Shown here one piece after another: positions 8,754 through 18,139 of a DNA stretch of 64,000 bases (within the stretch, counting starts at the first letter, position 1; each line of letters starts with the position of its first letter). The DNA lies in NCBI RefSeq assembly GCF_009363115.1, contig NZ_CP045298.1, positions 1,069,001 through 1,133,000 of the forward strand, read 5' to 3'. The stretch comes from Paenibacillus brasilensis. Lineage in GTDB: Bacteria; Bacillota; Bacilli; Paenibacillales; Paenibacillaceae. A model generated the notes under the pieces. It had not been told where the DNA came from and did no database searches. It worked only from the letters and a program-made list of their open reading frames with translations. A program made the position numbers and the translations under genes.

Positions 8754-9857
8754 TCATCCTGCATAGATCGTCTCACCCGAACGTGCTGCCTCATGAATGG
8801 CTGCCAGCAGTCTGACGCGCTCGGCGGCCTCACGGAACGGAATCGGCTCCGCTTCACCCCGGATGATGCTGCAGAAGGCCTCTAACTGATTGACATAATA
8901 GTTCATAGGCTCGAAAACGGTTTTCATTTTGGATTGCAACTGATGTGATGGTCCCTCTGTCGATGCATCCGTTGCTGCAATATTCGGCGTGATGTCCCTG
9001 CCTATATCCGTCATTTCCGTCTTGAGTGTTATTTTATAAAAGCCCAAATTTGCCCGAAAACAGTCCTGCAAGGTGACCACCGCCGAATCAAAGGTAAATA
9101 CATGAGCACAGCGGTAAGGCCGCTCAAATGAAAAAAGAGCTGACGCCTCCAAGCCACCCGGATAGTGGGCCTGTGCATGAAATGTCCAGTCACAGCCATG
9201 GGGACCATTGAAATCCGATTGACTGCGGAATTCGGCCTGCTCCAATCCCACGACGGCCTGAAGCAGCTGGAGCCAGTACACGCCCAAATCCCAAAAGCAT
9301 CCCCCACCTTGCTCTGGCCGGGATCTATAATTGTGTACATGCCCATCTTTGGCGGGAATACACAGACTCGTCGCTATGGTGCGTAAACGACCGTAGCAGC
9401 CTGATTCCACGATCCTTCGCAGCTCACGCTGCCAAGGGTGATGCTGCACCATGACGCCCTCCAGCAGGTAGGCACTGCTCTGCTCGACAGTCGCAGCCAG
9501 GGGAATCAGATCCGCCGTACTCAGGCATAACGGCTTTTCCACCAGCACGTGCTTGTGAGCCTGCAGTGCTTTACCAATCCACTCGGCATGCAGGTCGTTG
9601 CTAAGTGCAATGTATACAGCGTCGATGTCCGGGTCCTTTAGCAAATCCTCGGCATGTCGATAGACGACACTGATCCCAAAACGATCCGCCATTTCTCCTG
9701 CCTTCGCAACTGTACGATTCGCCAACGCGGTTACACGGGCCCCTGCAACGTGCCCAATCGGCTCCAGCAATGCACGCGGCGCAATGGCGGAACAGCCAAT
9801 GATTCCAAAGCGGATATCTCTCACCGCAGGTTCGTGTGCAGCGACAGCGACGTTCAT
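8754..9857 (-). CDS. Gfo/Idh/MocA-family NAD(P)-dependent oxidoreductase
   Basis: The 367-residue protein has an N-terminal Rossmann motif (FGIIGCSAIAPRALL, about residues 17-31), the family phrase VLVEKPLCLS near residue 108 and the C-terminal alpha/beta dehydrogenase domain with GGGCFWDLGVYWLQ. Such enzymes oxidise or reduce sugars, inositols or their derivatives. The ATG at 9855-9857 overlaps the stop of the preceding gene by four bases, so translation is coupled. In this cluster it may make or modify a sugar-like or hydroxy-acid building block; the substrate cannot be read from the sequence. Confidence 0.82.
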   Translation of the reverse strand: MNVAVAAHEPAVRDIRFGIIGCSAIAPRALLEPIGHVAGARVTALANRTVAKAGEMADRFGISVVYRHAEDLLKDPDIDAVYIALSNDLHAEWIGKALQAHKHVLVEKPLCLSTADLIPLAATVEQSSAYLLEGVMVQHHPWQRELRRIVESGCYGRLRTIATSLCIPAKDGHVHNYRSRPEQGGGCFWDLGVYWLQLLQAVVGLEQAEFRSQSDFNGPHGCDWTFHAQAHYPGGLEASALFSFERPYRCAHVFTFDSAVVTLQDCFRANLGFYKITLKTEMTDIGRDITPNIAATDASTEGPSHQLQSKMKTVFEPMNYYVNQLEAFCSIIRGEAEPIPFREAAERVRLLAAIHEAARSGETIYAG

Positions 9858-11056
9858 GACCCTTGCTCCATTCCCGCTGCGCTTGCCTGCATTTGGATGC
9901 TATTCACATACAACTCAACATAGCGCGGCGTCCGGCTGCGCAGCTCCACGATCCTCCGATGCATATCCTCCAGTACATTAGAGCTGCCGCCATAGGTTTC
10001 CATCCACGTCTCGTAGCGCATACCTAGTCCCAGACGTTCCCACAGATCCGCATTATGCTTCTCATGCACACCAAACGGCTCCAGCATAATAAGCGGAGTT
10101 GCTGTAGCGAACGAATCGGTCAGACTGCCTCCTCCAGGCTTACTGACAATGGCTTGGACATGGCACGCCCGGTCCAGCATGCCATGGTAATCTGGCCCAA
10201 CCTGATACATCGTCTCCTCACCCGATTTTACCTCTCCGAAAGGGGGAAACGTATGCTCTCCGGCTTCATTTCGCTGCCATGTTCTCCACTGCGGATCCAT
10301 CCGAAAATAGCGTATACTGTCCCGCTGTTCATCCGGTTGATCCTGATCATACAACAGCAGATCCAGCTCCCAGCCCGCCTCTTCCAGCTGCCCAACCTTG
10401 TCACGGTATGTGCCCATGCCCCAGCCGCCGCCATGTACGAATAAGCGGGATTGCCGTGCTTCAAAAGGGATATGCTCTACTGCCGGGATATCAATATAAT
10501 GGCTGACTCTATTCTTGTCATTTTCAAAAAAAGTCGTTTCTCCACATCCATCAGCAAAACGCGGGTGATGCTTGGCAAGATTTTTCCAGGAAGGAGAAGG
10601 TGTCGAATCCATATACACGATATCCACATGCACCGGCTCCGGCTCTCTCCGCCTGCGATACTCCTCTAGTACATATATCCAATGACCGGATAAGCATATA
10701 AAATACCGCCGATCCTCCGCCGTCCATTGGTTCAGCAGCACTTCCATCGCAGCGGGGTCCAGTGAATTGCGCATATCCTGCGGAACCTTCTGTGACATTA
10801 AGGCTACAGCAAAATTGTCGTGATAAGCTTTGCGGCTCTTGTCGACCTTGAGACGGGCCGATTCCGGCAGCACATTTTCAAATACATGAATCGCCGTATC
10901 TACGCCCAGCCTGCGAAGACCCGCCTGCAACAACAAGCCGGGGGTATAAAAGCCCAATCCGAAGCCGGAACACAAAATCGTTACCTTAATAGGCTTATCC
11001 ATAGGCTGATCCATAAGCTGATCCATAAGCTGATCCATACTCTCACGCATGCTCAT
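9854..11056 (-). CDS. Glycosyltransferase-like protein (GT-B, MGT/GT28-like C-terminus)
   Basis: The 400-residue protein begins its conserved part with IKVTILCSGFGLGFYTPGLL, a GT-B-like N-terminal strand and glycine loop. Near residue 310 it has SKPGGGSLTDSFATATPLI followed by EPFGVHEKHNADLWERLGLG, which resembles the donor-binding region of MurG/UGT-like enzymes (GGxS...P.I..P...EQ..NA). The first 20 residues come from a 12-base tandem repeat (MDQL/MDQP) and are probably dispensable. GGGAGG lies before the ATG pair at 11050-11056. It could attach a sugar to the cluster product or to an intermediate; that is inference. Confidence 0.6.
   Translation of the reverse strand: MSMRESMDQLMDQLMDQPMDKPIKVTILCSGFGLGFYTPGLLLQAGLRRLGVDTAIHVFENVLPESARLKVDKSRKAYHDNFAVALMSQKVPQDMRNSLDPAAMEVLLNQWTAEDRRYFICLSGHWIYVLEEYRRRREPEPVHVDIVYMDSTPSPSWKNLAKHHPRFADGCGETTFFENDKNRVSHYIDIPAVEHIPFEARQSRLFVHGGGWGMGTYRDKVGQLEEAGWELDLLLYDQDQPDEQRDSIRYFRMDPQWRTWQRNEAGEHTFPPFGEVKSGEETMYQVGPDYHGMLDRACHVQAIVSKPGGGSLTDSFATATPLIMLEPFGVHEKHNADLWERLGLGMRYETWMETYGGSSNVLEDMHRRIVELRSRTPRYVELYVNSIQMQASAAGMEQGS
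10992..11039. repeat. Four tandem 12-base units
   Basis: The units GGCTTATCCATA, GGCTGATCCATA and two copies of AGCTGATCCATA follow each other without gaps. They lie in frame at the start of the glycosyltransferase-like gene and encode repeats of M-D-Q/K-L/P. Such an array is prone to slippage and may vary among strains. Confidence 0.85.
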
Positions 11057-11067
11057 ACGCCTCCCGT

Positions 11068-12603
11068 TTAATTCAGCACTGTAAAATGATGCTCCGCCAA
11101 AAAACGCTCCAGCTTTGTAGTCAAACGCATTTTTTCTTCATCTCCCGTAGCAACCAGCTCCAAATAAAGACGACCTTTTCCTCGTGCCCGTTCGCTTCCG
11201 GCAGCTTCTTTTTTACCACTTAAGTCCGGCTTAGCCATGCCATTCTCTTCCGATCCGCCATAGTCGGCACTCATCCCACTCACGCGAACCTGCTTGGCAG
11301 ATGATCTGCCCCCGCGCACGGTTGCATTGCTGCTCGGTGTGCTTGTATGGCCTTCAATCCTGTGTTTCCCATCTCGTCCACCTGTGTTCACATATAACGT
11401 ATTGGCGCCCAGCGGCATTATGCCTTCCTCACGTTCACCTGTGAACAGCAGTCCTTCGCATTTCAATCCTTCCAGCAACGCCTCATAAGACAGACTGCCG
11501 TCATGGGACAACGAATAATTCGTCAGCGTGCCACGCATGTTTTTCGCGGCGAGAAAATTATCGAGCTGATGCTTGATCAAACTCATCGACTTGCGGGCGT
11601 TAATTTCGATAATGGGCTCCAGCTTCCCGCCACGAAGTGTCATGGAGTCAATGCAAACATCACCGTAATATCCATCCTGATACAGCTGCCGTCCCACGTC
11701 CTGCATTAAGCTAAAATAGCCCTCACGCTCCAGCCGTTCCATAAAAGCCCCGTCCGGCGACAAAGATTCCCGATAGGCGAATTGAGTGTTAGCCAGCCAT
11801 TGCACAGATAAGATATCGACTCTTCCATCATCACCAATCGAAAATTGGCATGAAAAATCCCGCTCTTTTTCCAAAAAAGGCTCCAGAAGGAATAGCACCT
11901 GTTTGCCTTTACGCTCCTGTCCACGTAAATACGATACAATCCGGTCCAGCATTTGCGTCGAAGTAATGTGCAGATTTCCTTTGCCCGATACGCCAAAATC
12001 ATCCTTGATTAAAAAGCTTCCATCCCGCAGCAGCTTACGCCCCGCCTCAGCTACATCCGCAAACGAAGTCACGATATGGCCCGGGTTACGCAGACCGAGA
12101 CTGCGTTTTAGATCAGAGGAATAGGTTTTGGCATTTACCTTGCGAATCGTCTCCAGCGGTGGCTGATGCAATGTGATTCCCCAGGCACGGGCAGCCTCCT
12201 CCACATACGGCAAACCCGCAAACGGACTCAGCACACAGCCCTCCAGCTGAGGGAAATCCTCGCCGCTATCGGCCTTGCGGCTGCCCAGCAGCTCAAAAAC
12301 GGAAGCCGCCGACACGTTGCCACCGGCTTGCTCCATTCCGTCCGTCAAATCCCGTTCGTTGACAGCCGGATGAAAGCCCAACTCGGCGATATATTGACGA
12401 TGCACGGGTGACATCGCATAACGGGTCAATAACGCGTCCCCTGGCTGGCAAAAGCTGAACAGCAGTTCATCCATCGCCGCTACAATCGCTGAAGAAGCCC
12501 GGTCAGGCAGGGCAGGCAGGGAAGCCAACCGGGTATCCCGCCAGTATGCCTCCGCTTCGAACGTTCCCATATACAAATGACGCTGGCTCGGTATCGCATT
12601 CAT
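11068..12603 (-). CDS. ATP-grasp ligase (second of two in the cluster)
   Basis: The 511-residue protein has an ATP-grasp fold: lysine and glycine loop FLIKDDFGVSGKGNLHI near residues 197-213, FLLEPFLEKERDFS as the next ATP/Mg strand, and the metal-binding end IIEINARKSMSLI. ATP-grasp enzymes join a carboxylate to an amine or thiol through an acyl phosphate. It is distantly like the other ATP-grasp protein at 16713-18089, including the late LLFTGEREEGIM block. The BtrJ precedent (glutamate loaded on a carrier protein) suggests that it charges a carrier or adds an amino acid. A low-complexity Ser/Gly linker lies near residues 405-470. Start ATG 12601-12603 has AAAGGAA upstream. Confidence 0.75.
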   Translation of the reverse strand: MNAIPSQRHLYMGTFEAEAYWRDTRLASLPALPDRASSAIVAAMDELLFSFCQPGDALLTRYAMSPVHRQYIAELGFHPAVNERDLTDGMEQAGGNVSAASVFELLGSRKADSGEDFPQLEGCVLSPFAGLPYVEEAARAWGITLHQPPLETIRKVNAKTYSSDLKRSLGLRNPGHIVTSFADVAEAGRKLLRDGSFLIKDDFGVSGKGNLHITSTQMLDRIVSYLRGQERKGKQVLFLLEPFLEKERDFSCQFSIGDDGRVDILSVQWLANTQFAYRESLSPDGAFMERLEREGYFSLMQDVGRQLYQDGYYGDVCIDSMTLRGGKLEPIIEINARKSMSLIKHQLDNFLAAKNMRGTLTNYSLSHDGSLSYEALLEGLKCEGLLFTGEREEGIMPLGANTLYVNTGGRDGKHRIEGHTSTPSSNATVRGGRSSAKQVRVSGMSADYGGSEENGMAKPDLSGKKEAAGSERARGKGRLYLELVATGDEEKMRLTTKLERFLAEHHFTVLN

Positions 12604-12667
12604 GTCATTCGCTTCCTTTCTTGCTTCGTTATTAGCCTACTATGACTAGCCTACTGAGACGGTAGCG

Positions 12668-13480
12668 CTACTGACTTGCACTCGTATAATCACGCAGCGC
12701 AAACTGCCATATCAAACGAATGATCGCCAGCAGCCAGAGAGGTGCGAGAAATGCCCATACAATCAAACCGGTATCCATTTTGCCGAGAATAAACATGGGC
12801 GGAAAGTTACAAATGACAAACACCGGAAGCACAAACAAACCGATACGCTGAATCAGATTGCTATACACGGCCATCGGCACATAGTTGGTCTCGAAAATGC
12901 TGTTGGACAGCTCCGTTACGCCGTTCGTACGGATAATCCAAAAGGCCAGCAATTGTGGCAGCAAAAACACGGAATAGGCCGTAAGCACCCCGCATCCGAG
13001 CAGCACAGCGAAGCCTCCCACGGTTTCCAAATCAAATGGCAAACCAAGCCGATACCAGCCGATGCCCGTCATAATTCCACCACCCACTACATTCGACACA
13101 GTGTAGCCCAGCTCAAATTGACGCAGCGTCACCATAAATTGCAGCGACACCGGCTTGGTGATAAGCACGTCCAGTGAGCCGGTACGGATTTTGTCAGGCA
13201 GACTTGTAAAATTACTGTAGAACAAGCCACTGTAAAACCCGCTCATCATCGTAAATACGCCGATATATAGCAGCACCGCATCGGGAGTCCAGCCGTTAAT
13301 ATCCGTCCCGGCCCGGTATGGAACCGAAGCGTACAGCAGCTTGATGAGCAAATAAGCCGTTTCAACCAGAAACGCAGTAATAAAATTTATGCGGTATTCC
13401 ATCTGTGACATGACGGAAAACTGGATGAATTTCCAGTACAGCCTGAGGTAACGTCCAACGTTTCGGAAAACATTTTTCAT
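12668..13480 (-). CDS. ABC-2 type exporter permease
   Basis: The 270-residue product (from ATG 13478-13480, with GGGAGG six bases upstream) has about six hydrophobic segments and the pattern of the paired ABC-2 permeases that export small molecules. Its N-terminus, QFSVMSQMEYRINF, resembles QLGMQNEMEYRANY in the next gene, so the two are paralogues that form a heterodimer. The gap between them is one base. The ATPase is encoded just upstream in the transcript. It probably exports the cluster product and gives self-protection. Confidence 0.82.
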   Translation of the reverse strand: MKNVFRNVGRYLRLYWKFIQFSVMSQMEYRINFITAFLVETAYLLIKLLYASVPYRAGTDINGWTPDAVLLYIGVFTMMSGFYSGLFYSNFTSLPDKIRTGSLDVLITKPVSLQFMVTLRQFELGYTVSNVVGGGIMTGIGWYRLGLPFDLETVGGFAVLLGCGVLTAYSVFLLPQLLAFWIIRTNGVTELSNSIFETNYVPMAVYSNLIQRIGLFVLPVFVICNFPPMFILGKMDTGLIVWAFLAPLWLLAIIRLIWQFALRDYTSASQ

Positions 13481-13481
13481 G

Positions 13482-14288
13482 TTAGCCTCCCACCGAGACA
13501 AAGCGTTTGAGCCCAGCCTGCCACACCCAGCGCGATACCGCCGCCAGCACTGCAATCCAGAGCCATTGCACACCAATGCCTTTAGCAGCTTCCAGCACAG
13601 TCAGCTTACCTGTTAGCGCGTTCACGGGAAAAAATACGGTGTAGCTAAACGGTAGCAAGCTGAACAGACGGGCCAAAGCATCTCCAAAAATCGTCAGCGG
13701 GAATACGGTACCGCTAGCTACATAAATGACAAGCGACAGCGTGTAAAATAATCCTGCCGATTCCGTCACCCAAAAGGCTATGCCGCTCAGCGCGTAATAG
13801 ACCACAAAATTGAGCACAAGCGCTCCCGGCAACGCCAATATGTAAAGCAGAATATACGACAGCCTGAAGCTGATATGTCCGTCCAGACTGAGACATAACA
13901 GCAAAATAGCCGCCGCCAGCAGCACGACTGCGGATTGTACCGCTTTGCCACCGATAAATCGGGAAAAACGGTAAGCAAAATAATGCACAGGCTGCACCAT
14001 GAACTTGGCCAATCCGCCTTCCTTGATATCTGTAGCAATTTCATATTCAAAGCCTGTGGCGATCAGTTTTCCAGTCACGCCCGCCATGACTACATAGACC
14101 AGCATTTCCGGCAGCGAATAGCCCAGCACTCTTGCCTGTCCCGAAGAGCCGAATACCGCAAGCCAGAGAAAAATTTGCGTCATGATCGGCAGCATAAACC
14201 CCGCCATCTGGAGCCAATAATTGGCCCGGTATTCCATTTCGTTTTGCATGCCAAGCTGGAGTACCTTTACATATTTGTTATTTCGCAT
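13482..14288 (-). CDS. ABC-2 type exporter permease, partner subunit
   Basis: A membrane protein of about 268 residues with six hydrophobic segments. I use the ATG at 14286-14288 ([13 protein letters not shown]) by comparison with its paralogue; an ATG at 14309 is also possible. The loop DIKEGGLAKFMVQPVHYF is typical of these permeases, where the cytoplasmic loop after helix 2 meets the ATPase. It overlaps the end of the ATPase gene, so the three exporter genes are translationally coupled. Confidence 0.82.
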   Translation of the reverse strand: MRNNKYVKVLQLGMQNEMEYRANYWLQMAGFMLPIMTQIFLWLAVFGSSGQARVLGYSLPEMLVYVVMAGVTGKLIATGFEYEIATDIKEGGLAKFMVQPVHYFAYRFSRFIGGKAVQSAVVLLAAAILLLCLSLDGHISFRLSYILLYILALPGALVLNFVVYYALSGIAFWVTESAGLFYTLSLVIYVASGTVFPLTIFGDALARLFSLLPFSYTVFFPVNALTGKLTVLEAAKGIGVQWLWIAVLAAVSRWVWQAGLKRFVSVGG

Positions 14289-15269
14289 CAGCCAGCCTGC
14301 CCCCATCATACAAATTGGCTATCCCCTCTTCCAGCGGGACATCCTCAATCGTAAAATCAACGACAGGCAGTGCATCCAAAATCTTTTTGGACCAGGTCAA
14401 AGTATCTTCTGCATCCAGCTCAAATATCGCCTCCAGCTCCGAATTAGAGCGCAGCTTGCCGAGTCCCGTCAACGTCAGATTAGGTACGGGGGTCTCCAGT
14501 CGAACTTTGAGCAATTTACGAGCACCGATGACCTCATTCACCTTGTGCAAATCTCCGTCATAAACCAACTGGCCACCGCTAATGATGATGGATCTCCTGC
14601 ATAAATCCTCAATATCCTTCATGTAATGGCTTGTCAGCAGGATGGTCGTCCGGTGCGCGCGGTTATAGGCTTTAAAAAACTCACGAATCCGCCGCTGAGA
14701 AACAAGATCCAGTCCGATCGTCGGCTCGTCCAGTAAAATAACCCGTGGACGGTGCAGCAGAGCGGCGATCAGCTCCATTTTCATACGTTCACCGAGAGAT
14801 AGCCGCCGCACCTGTACATGAAGCTGCTCCTCTACACCAAGCAGGGTGACCAGCTCGTCCAACGCCTCCTTATAACGCCTTTCATCTATTTCGTAAATAA
14901 GCTTGTTCAGCTCGAATGACTCACTGGCAGGCAGATCCCACCAGAGTTGGTTTTTCTGTCCCATCACGATGGAAAACTGACGTCTAAACTCTTTTTGGCG
15001 CTTCCACGGAGTAAAACCGAGTACCGATGCTTCCCGTCGCTGGGGTGGAGAATGCCGGACAGCATTTTGAGCGTCGTTGTTTTGCCCGCCCCGTTCGGAC
15101 CGAGAAACCCGACAATTTCACCTTCCTCAATGCTGAAGCTGGTATCTTGCACAGCCTTCTTGGTCAGCTTTTCCCGCCTGAACAGGTTTTGTAACGATTT
15201 GCGCACGCCCGGCTCCTTTTTGTAGTACGTAAACGTTTTCGACAATTGATGCAATGTAATGGACGGCAA
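14278..15269 (-). CDS. ABC transporter ATPase of the exporter, apparent frameshift
   Basis: Two overlapping frames together encode one ATPase. The first holds the Walker A motif [18 protein letters not shown]; the second holds Signature [12 protein letters not shown], Walker [13 protein letters not shown] and the H-loop LLTSHYMKD. The first frame goes wrong after HPSDGK: a run of three C at 15033-15035 (plus strand) would restore the reading [20 protein letters not shown] if it were four. The start is a TTG at 15267-15269 with GAGGAGGGG six bases upstream. As written, the protein is cut before the signature motif. It is either a sequencing error in a homopolymer or a real loss of the exporter. 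Confidence 0.78.
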
Positions 15270-15326
15270 TGAATTCCCCTCCTCTTCCGACTGGCCCAAA
15301 CGATTTAACCGAACGATCGACCTGAG

Positions 15327-16457
15327 CTAATCGGCTGCTTGCTCCGCCAGAACCATCAATTCCTCCAGCATATGCCGCTGTCTTTCAATCAGACTCAGCG
15401 CGCGTTCCGTAATCTCAGGCATCCGCTGCTTGCACAGTTGGAGACCTGTTTTGTAAATATGCAGATTGAGCTTGTGCCAATCCGCATACAACGACTGCGC
15501 CAATTCAATCACATGCTGTACTTGAGGTCCCAGCGTGTCTTGATGCAGCAGGCAATAATCAGCCGTGTAATCCGTCAAATGAAGGGCACTGCCCAATCGC
15601 AGATTGTAATAGATTTCATGGCAGTACGTCCGAAAATCCTGGTCCTCCATGTCGGCCAGCAGGCGGAAGTCGTCAACAAATGTCCGGTAACCCGCATCCC
15701 CCCGCTTGACCTGCTTACCTGTCAGGGCCTTTCCGGCCTGATTTCCCGACTCATCAGGCGAAGGCACACCTCTCCAGACAGCTTCGTGCCCGGTCACATA
15801 CTGACGAATATGGTATGCACACGCAGCATGCAGCTCGCCTGGCGAAAGCCGGGCAGGCTCCTCTACCAGCCATGCATACTCAATAATCCCTTGCATCAAA
15901 TCATCGAGACGGGCCGGTCCCACGTAAGTCATAGCCTGTCCCGAGGAATCCAGCAGGAAGCTGTCATTGACCTGTGCCGTTCGCTCCCCCAGGTCCAAGC
16001 CGCACAGCTCAATCACATGACCCCTTGGGTAATTTTTCACATATACATCGTGATAGGTTAAGGCGGTGCTCGACGTATGCAGCATCGTACCATAACCTGA
16101 GGTGAGCACCCGCAGCAGATCGGTTTCATCACTTACGCCAGCAATCCACGGCTCCACCCGAATCACAGGTCCGCCACTAGCCGCCATTTCTTGCAGCTGT
16201 TCCGGGTATTTCTCAGGTCCGAAGCGCTTCAAATCTCCGCTATACTCCGCGCACATACTCCCACACAGCATGAACAGCTCGGACTCCGCCATGTTCACCC
16301 CATAGCGCCGCAATGAAGTGCGCAGAGAAGAATATACACAATGTTTCCCCGGAAGAGCGTTGGCTTCTTCTGCAACAGCGTGGTCAACAATGGAATCAGG
16401 ACGACTATCTAAGCCAGATTCCTGCACAGGTCTGGTCTTCTCAGCGCCCTTATGCAT
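15327..16457 (-). CDS. BtrH N-terminal-domain protein, candidate carrier-protein acyltransferase
   Basis: The 376-residue protein (ATG 16455-16457, overlapping the ACP stop) carries a BtrH-like N-domain: GKHCVYSSLRTSLRRYGVNM with Cys40, then ESELFMLCGSM. In butirosin biosynthesis BtrH moves the acyl side chain from carrier protein BtrI to the aminoglycoside, using a cysteine of this kind. The C-terminal half is helical and may bind the acceptor. No strong ribosome site is present, so translation is probably coupled to the ACP gene. The assignment is by short motif and context; a peptidase-like or purely structural role is possible. Confidence 0.65.
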   Translation of the reverse strand: MHKGAEKTRPVQESGLDSRPDSIVDHAVAEEANALPGKHCVYSSLRTSLRRYGVNMAESELFMLCGSMCAEYSGDLKRFGPEKYPEQLQEMAASGGPVIRVEPWIAGVSDETDLLRVLTSGYGTMLHTSSTALTYHDVYVKNYPRGHVIELCGLDLGERTAQVNDSFLLDSSGQAMTYVGPARLDDLMQGIIEYAWLVEEPARLSPGELHAACAYHIRQYVTGHEAVWRGVPSPDESGNQAGKALTGKQVKRGDAGYRTFVDDFRLLADMEDQDFRTYCHEIYYNLRLGSALHLTDYTADYCLLHQDTLGPQVQHVIELAQSLYADWHKLNLHIYKTGLQLCKQRMPEITERALSLIERQRHMLEELMVLAEQAAD

Positions 16458-16695
16458 ATTTGCCCAGCAAACGTTCAATGCCTTGCAGTGTAGATAGGTG
16501 CTCCAGCACGAGATCGTCGTCCTCCATCGTAATGTCAAGCTCATTTTCCAACTCTACAATCAATTCAACAGCGGACAGAGAATTCAGCCCCAAAGCTCGC
16601 AGGTCCTGATCAGGAGCCAACTGTTCAAGCTCGCCCGGAGCCAGCTTTAATACTTTTTCCAGCAAGGGTACTACATGGTATACATCTGTTTTCAT
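16450..16695 (-). CDS. Acyl/peptidyl carrier protein (second)
   Basis: The 81-residue protein shows the carrier-protein motif LRALGLNSLSAVELIVELEN, in which Ser39 receives the 4'-phosphopantetheine arm; acidic helix II and III residues follow (DITMEDDDLVLEHL). ATG 16693-16695 is preceded by GGGAGGAA. In the cluster it lies between an ATP-grasp ligase and the BtrH-like transferase, which suggests that the ligase loads it and the transferase unloads it. No PPTase is encoded nearby, so a host Sfp-like enzyme would be needed. Confidence 0.88.
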   Translation of the reverse strand: MKTDVYHVVPLLEKVLKLAPGELEQLAPDQDLRALGLNSLSAVELIVELENELDITMEDDDLVLEHLSTLQGIERLLGKYA

Positions 16696-16712
16696 CTTGA
16701 ATTCCTCCCGAA

Positions 16713-18089
16713 TTATGAGCATCCCAATCCAGCGATAATCCCTTCCAACTTGTGCGCATATGCTTCTGCTTCCTGCCAGCTGTCTGCCAAAATAAGTGTG
16801 AATATTCGGTTCACATATCCCCGTTTTACAGGAATACCGGATAGCGTACCCGCCGTATAAACGAACACTCCTTGAGGACGTTCCGGTGTATAAAGCAATC
16901 CTTCCTCCGCGAGTAAGTCGCACAAGCGGCTGTAGGTAAGGGGTGCGGCGGTAACGTTGCGATAGTAACGGGACAATGTTTTATGCTGCTCTCCCAAGAC
17001 AGAGGACAGGAACGAGATATACGTAGACAGGGTAAACCTGCCGTTAATCTCGATCACCGGAACCAGCAGTCCGCCTTCATCCACAAAACCGTCAATGGAG
17101 GCCATACCTGTATATCCGATGGAATACAGATAGGTTCCCAGCTGACAGGCGCAGCGTCTCACTTCTTCCTCCAGTGCAACGCCAATTTCAGCCGGAACTT
17201 GAGACCCGATATATACAGTCCCGTCCACGTTTTGCTTTTTTAGCGAAAACATCGTCACACCGCCGCTCTCGTCGATACAGAGCTGATAGTTGAGATCCAT
17301 CTGCTTGTTGTGCCAGCGCTCCACCAGCCAACCGCCGGAGGATGGCGACGAGCCGCCGAAGCGCCTCATCACACTCAGCAGCGTGTCCAGCTTGGACAGC
17401 TCGTCCAGCATATACATGCCTTGTCCCGAAGCGCCGTGCGGCTGCTTGATAATCAGCTTCACAGGTCCGTCCGCCAATTCAGCCAGTCTGACACACTCCC
17501 TGCGGATCGCCGCTTCGTCTTCACATACAGCCCCTTCACTGACAGCAAAACCAAGCTTTTGCGCGGTCAGGCGACTGAATATTTTATCATTCACCCGAGC
17601 GCTGACCGAGGACGGAGCGCCGATCAGCTTCAGCCCGCAGCACTCCGCAATCGCTTCCTCCTGCGGTGTGACCGCATACGGAACGAGCCACGCTTTGGCT
17701 CCACCGCCGCTGTGGCCTGCTTCCGCAACCGCGCGCAGTCGTGCCAAAAGCGCCTTGTCCGCCAGCACCAGCTCCGAAATCGGCGTTAGTGGGTCAGAAG
17801 GCTCCGGCACCTCAATACGCGGCAGGCTAAAGCCCAATCGCTGAAGCATGTCCAGAAAAGCCTCATCCGGCTTTTCGCGAAGTACAATGATATCCTGACT
17901 TCGGCACAGCAGGAGATTCATTTCCTCCATCCGGTTTACGACCTGCTGTTCATCCTTGTCCACCATCCCCCCCTTGCGGAGAGACGGATGCCATACCTGC
18001 TCTGCGCCAATATTGAACAGCCAAATCAGTACACCATGATCTCGTTCATGAGCAAGCGCTTCCACGAGATTTATCGTTTTAGTCGTCAC
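16713..18089 (-). CDS. ATP-grasp ligase (first of two; BtrJ-like role likely)
   Basis: The 458-residue protein has the ATP-grasp elements VNDKIFSRLTAQKLGF (substrate/ATP domain entry), KLIIKQPHGASGQGMYML with the ATP lysine and glycine loop, and VPVIEINGRFTLSTYI with the metal-binding Glu/Asn. The order fits the ligases that load an amino acid on a carrier protein, as BtrJ does with glutamate on BtrI. It starts with GTG 18087-18089 after an AGAGGGA site and ends 18 bases before the downstream ACP. That close pairing is the main reason to link the two. The amino acid specificity cannot be told. Confidence 0.75.
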   Translation of the reverse strand: MTTKTINLVEALAHERDHGVLIWLFNIGAEQVWHPSLRKGGMVDKDEQQVVNRMEEMNLLLCRSQDIIVLREKPDEAFLDMLQRLGFSLPRIEVPEPSDPLTPISELVLADKALLARLRAVAEAGHSGGGAKAWLVPYAVTPQEEAIAECCGLKLIGAPSSVSARVNDKIFSRLTAQKLGFAVSEGAVCEDEAAIRRECVRLAELADGPVKLIIKQPHGASGQGMYMLDELSKLDTLLSVMRRFGGSSPSSGGWLVERWHNKQMDLNYQLCIDESGGVTMFSLKKQNVDGTVYIGSQVPAEIGVALEEEVRRCACQLGTYLYSIGYTGMASIDGFVDEGGLLVPVIEINGRFTLSTYISFLSSVLGEQHKTLSRYYRNVTAAPLTYSRLCDLLAEEGLLYTPERPQGVFVYTAGTLSGIPVKRGYVNRIFTLILADSWQEAEAYAHKLEGIIAGLGCS

Positions 18090-18139
18090 GTCCTGTCATC
18101 CCTCTCTTCCATTCCGTAACAAACAACATTCATAGGACA

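Noticed and set aside
10992-11039. Regulatory iteron array
   Set aside because: The 12-base units fall in frame within a gene start and encode a peptide repeat; no origin features nearby.
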